A stretch of 64,000 nt of DNA. Origin: Aquimarina sp. BL5 (GTDB lineage Bacteria; Bacteroidota; Bacteroidia; Flavobacteriales; Flavobacteriaceae). The DNA is taken from positions 1,387,501 to 1,451,500 of the forward strand of contig NZ_CP031963.1 in the NCBI RefSeq assembly GCF_003443675.1. Direction: 5' to 3'. Below the pieces are notes generated by a model. The model worked only from the letters and a program-made list of their open reading frames with translations, was not told where the DNA came from and searched no databases. Shown here piece by piece: positions 63,425-64,000 of the stretch. Positions within the stretch are counted from its first letter, which is position 1, and every line of letters begins with the position of its first letter. A program made the position numbers and the translations under genes.

Positions 63425-64000
63425 TTATTGATTATTAATAAATTTTGCAACCTCATCATCAGTAAAAGTAGGATTAGCACCCTCACTTCCTGCAACCATA
63501 GCTCCTATTGCACAGGCATAGTCAATAGACAATTGAGGTTCATTACCTTTTAATAATTTAGAAATTAAGGTAGCTAAAAAAGAATCTCCCGCTCCAACTG
63601 TATCTATCACTTTAATTTTATAACCACTGTTATGATAAAAAGAATCCTTATAAAATAAAGTAGCGCCTTTCCCCCCTTTTGTAACACAAACTTGATCGGT
63701 ACCGGTATACCTAGAAATAGCCCTTATTTGATCTTCAAGGGTAGTTTCATTTATCTCAAAATGATTGCAAATTTCATCAAGTTCTTCGTCGTTTAATTTA
63801 ATAAAATCTGCTTTATTCATTAATTCCGAAAGCAATTTCACATCATAATGAGGCGGTCTTAGGTTTACATCTAAAATTTTAAACTTAGCTTTATCTAAAA
63901 GTTCCAATAATGTGTTTCTAGTAACCTCACTACGACTTGCTAAACTGCCATAAATAATTGCATCAGATGCAGTAACCTCATTAACAGCTTCTTCAGTAAT
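63425..64000 (-). CDS. PfkB-family carbohydrate kinase (5' part outside window)
   Basis: A partial protein of 191 codons visible, open at the window edge. KFKILDVNLRPPHYD is the conserved sugar-kinase block. DFIKLNDEELDEIC, VCVTKGGKGATLFYKD and the PfkB signature VIDTVGAGDSFLATLISKLL (with catalytic Asp in GAGD) are clear. This is probably a fructokinase or similar sugar kinase feeding the products of the neighbouring genes. Its stop lies directly next to the DUF1080 stop on the other strand. Confidence 0.88.
   Translation of the reverse strand: MTEEAVNEVTASDAIIYGSLASRSEVTRNTLLELLDKAKFKILDVNLRPPHYDVKLLSELMNKADFIKLNDEELDEICNHFEINETTLEDQIRAISRYTGTDQVCVTKGGKGATLFYKDSFYHNSGYKIKVIDTVGAGDSFLATLISKLLKGNEPQLSIDYACAIGAMVAGSEGANPTFTDDEVAKFINNQ

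Overview
The window is low-GC DNA from a marine Bacteroidota, most likely a member of the Flavobacteriaceae and Aquimarina-like. The basis is a type IX secretion (T9SS) C-terminal sorting domain, a CarboxypepD_reg-like TonB-dependent receptor, many lipoproteins, YfiR and DUF1080 proteins, TAnnTTTG-type promoter elements and few Shine-Dalgarno sites. The species call is inference. I saw no rRNA, tRNA, CRISPR array, transposase or integrase.

Layout. (1) 0-3.3 kb holds an AsmA-like envelope protein. (2) 3.3-19 kb is an accessory region of mostly unrelated, minus-strand, single-gene units: an endonuclease/phosphatase-fold protein, DUF1080, a BspA-like lipoprotein, CPBP protease, LytTR regulator, small membrane proteins, porin, GIY-YIG nuclease, alpha/beta hydrolase, and a Crp - membrane protein - NAD(P)H oxidoreductase group. 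Most units are followed by an imperfect palindrome. Some of these are attC-like, and others belong to a dispersed CTAGTC/GACTAG family. At 11.7-12.8 kb the GIY-YIG gene sits inside an array of roughly 200-bp repeats whose units look like gene-less derivatives of the same element. (3) 19-26.9 kb is a six-gene MoxR/DUF58/BatA-type operon headed by a DUF4159 gene. (4) 27-30 kb is a TldE-TldD pair. (5) 30.5-35.2 kb holds an AraC regulator with two DNA-binding domains, a SnoaL-like protein, a YHS protein, a uracil-DNA-glycosylase-like protein, a double-glycine-leader peptide, a DinB protein and small ORFs. (6) 35.2-41.9 kb is a signalling locus: a TonB-dependent receptor translationally coupled to a YfiR-domain histidine kinase, next to four single-domain receivers in an ABAB order. 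(7) 42-49.3 kb carries a FemAB/GNAT-like protein, a YdjM-like protein, DUF1761, a LysE exporter and a three-gene biotin-dependent acyl-CoA carboxylase. (8) 49.4-50.4 kb contains a frameshifted second double-glycine-leader peptide and a small membrane protein. (9) 50.4-64 kb is a sugar-oxidation locus.

The sugar locus combines a GMC oxidoreductase with its gluconate-2-dehydrogenase-subunit-3-like partner, three TIM-barrel isomerases/epimerases, an NupG-type permease, a Gfo/Idh/MocA dehydrogenase, a very large T9SS-exported ThuA-PQQ-dehydrogenase-PKD-CBM-PA14 protein, a DUF1080 lipoprotein and a PfkB kinase cut by the window end. Together they resemble known 3-keto-glycoside (oxidative deglycosylation) pathways: oxidation at C3, cleavage by a DUF1080-type enzyme, then reduction/isomerisation and uptake.

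The observations most worth following are the GIY-YIG repeat array, the cassette-like palindromes in the accessory region, the ABAB receiver cluster with degenerate A members, and the double-glycine peptide broken in a run of eight A residues.
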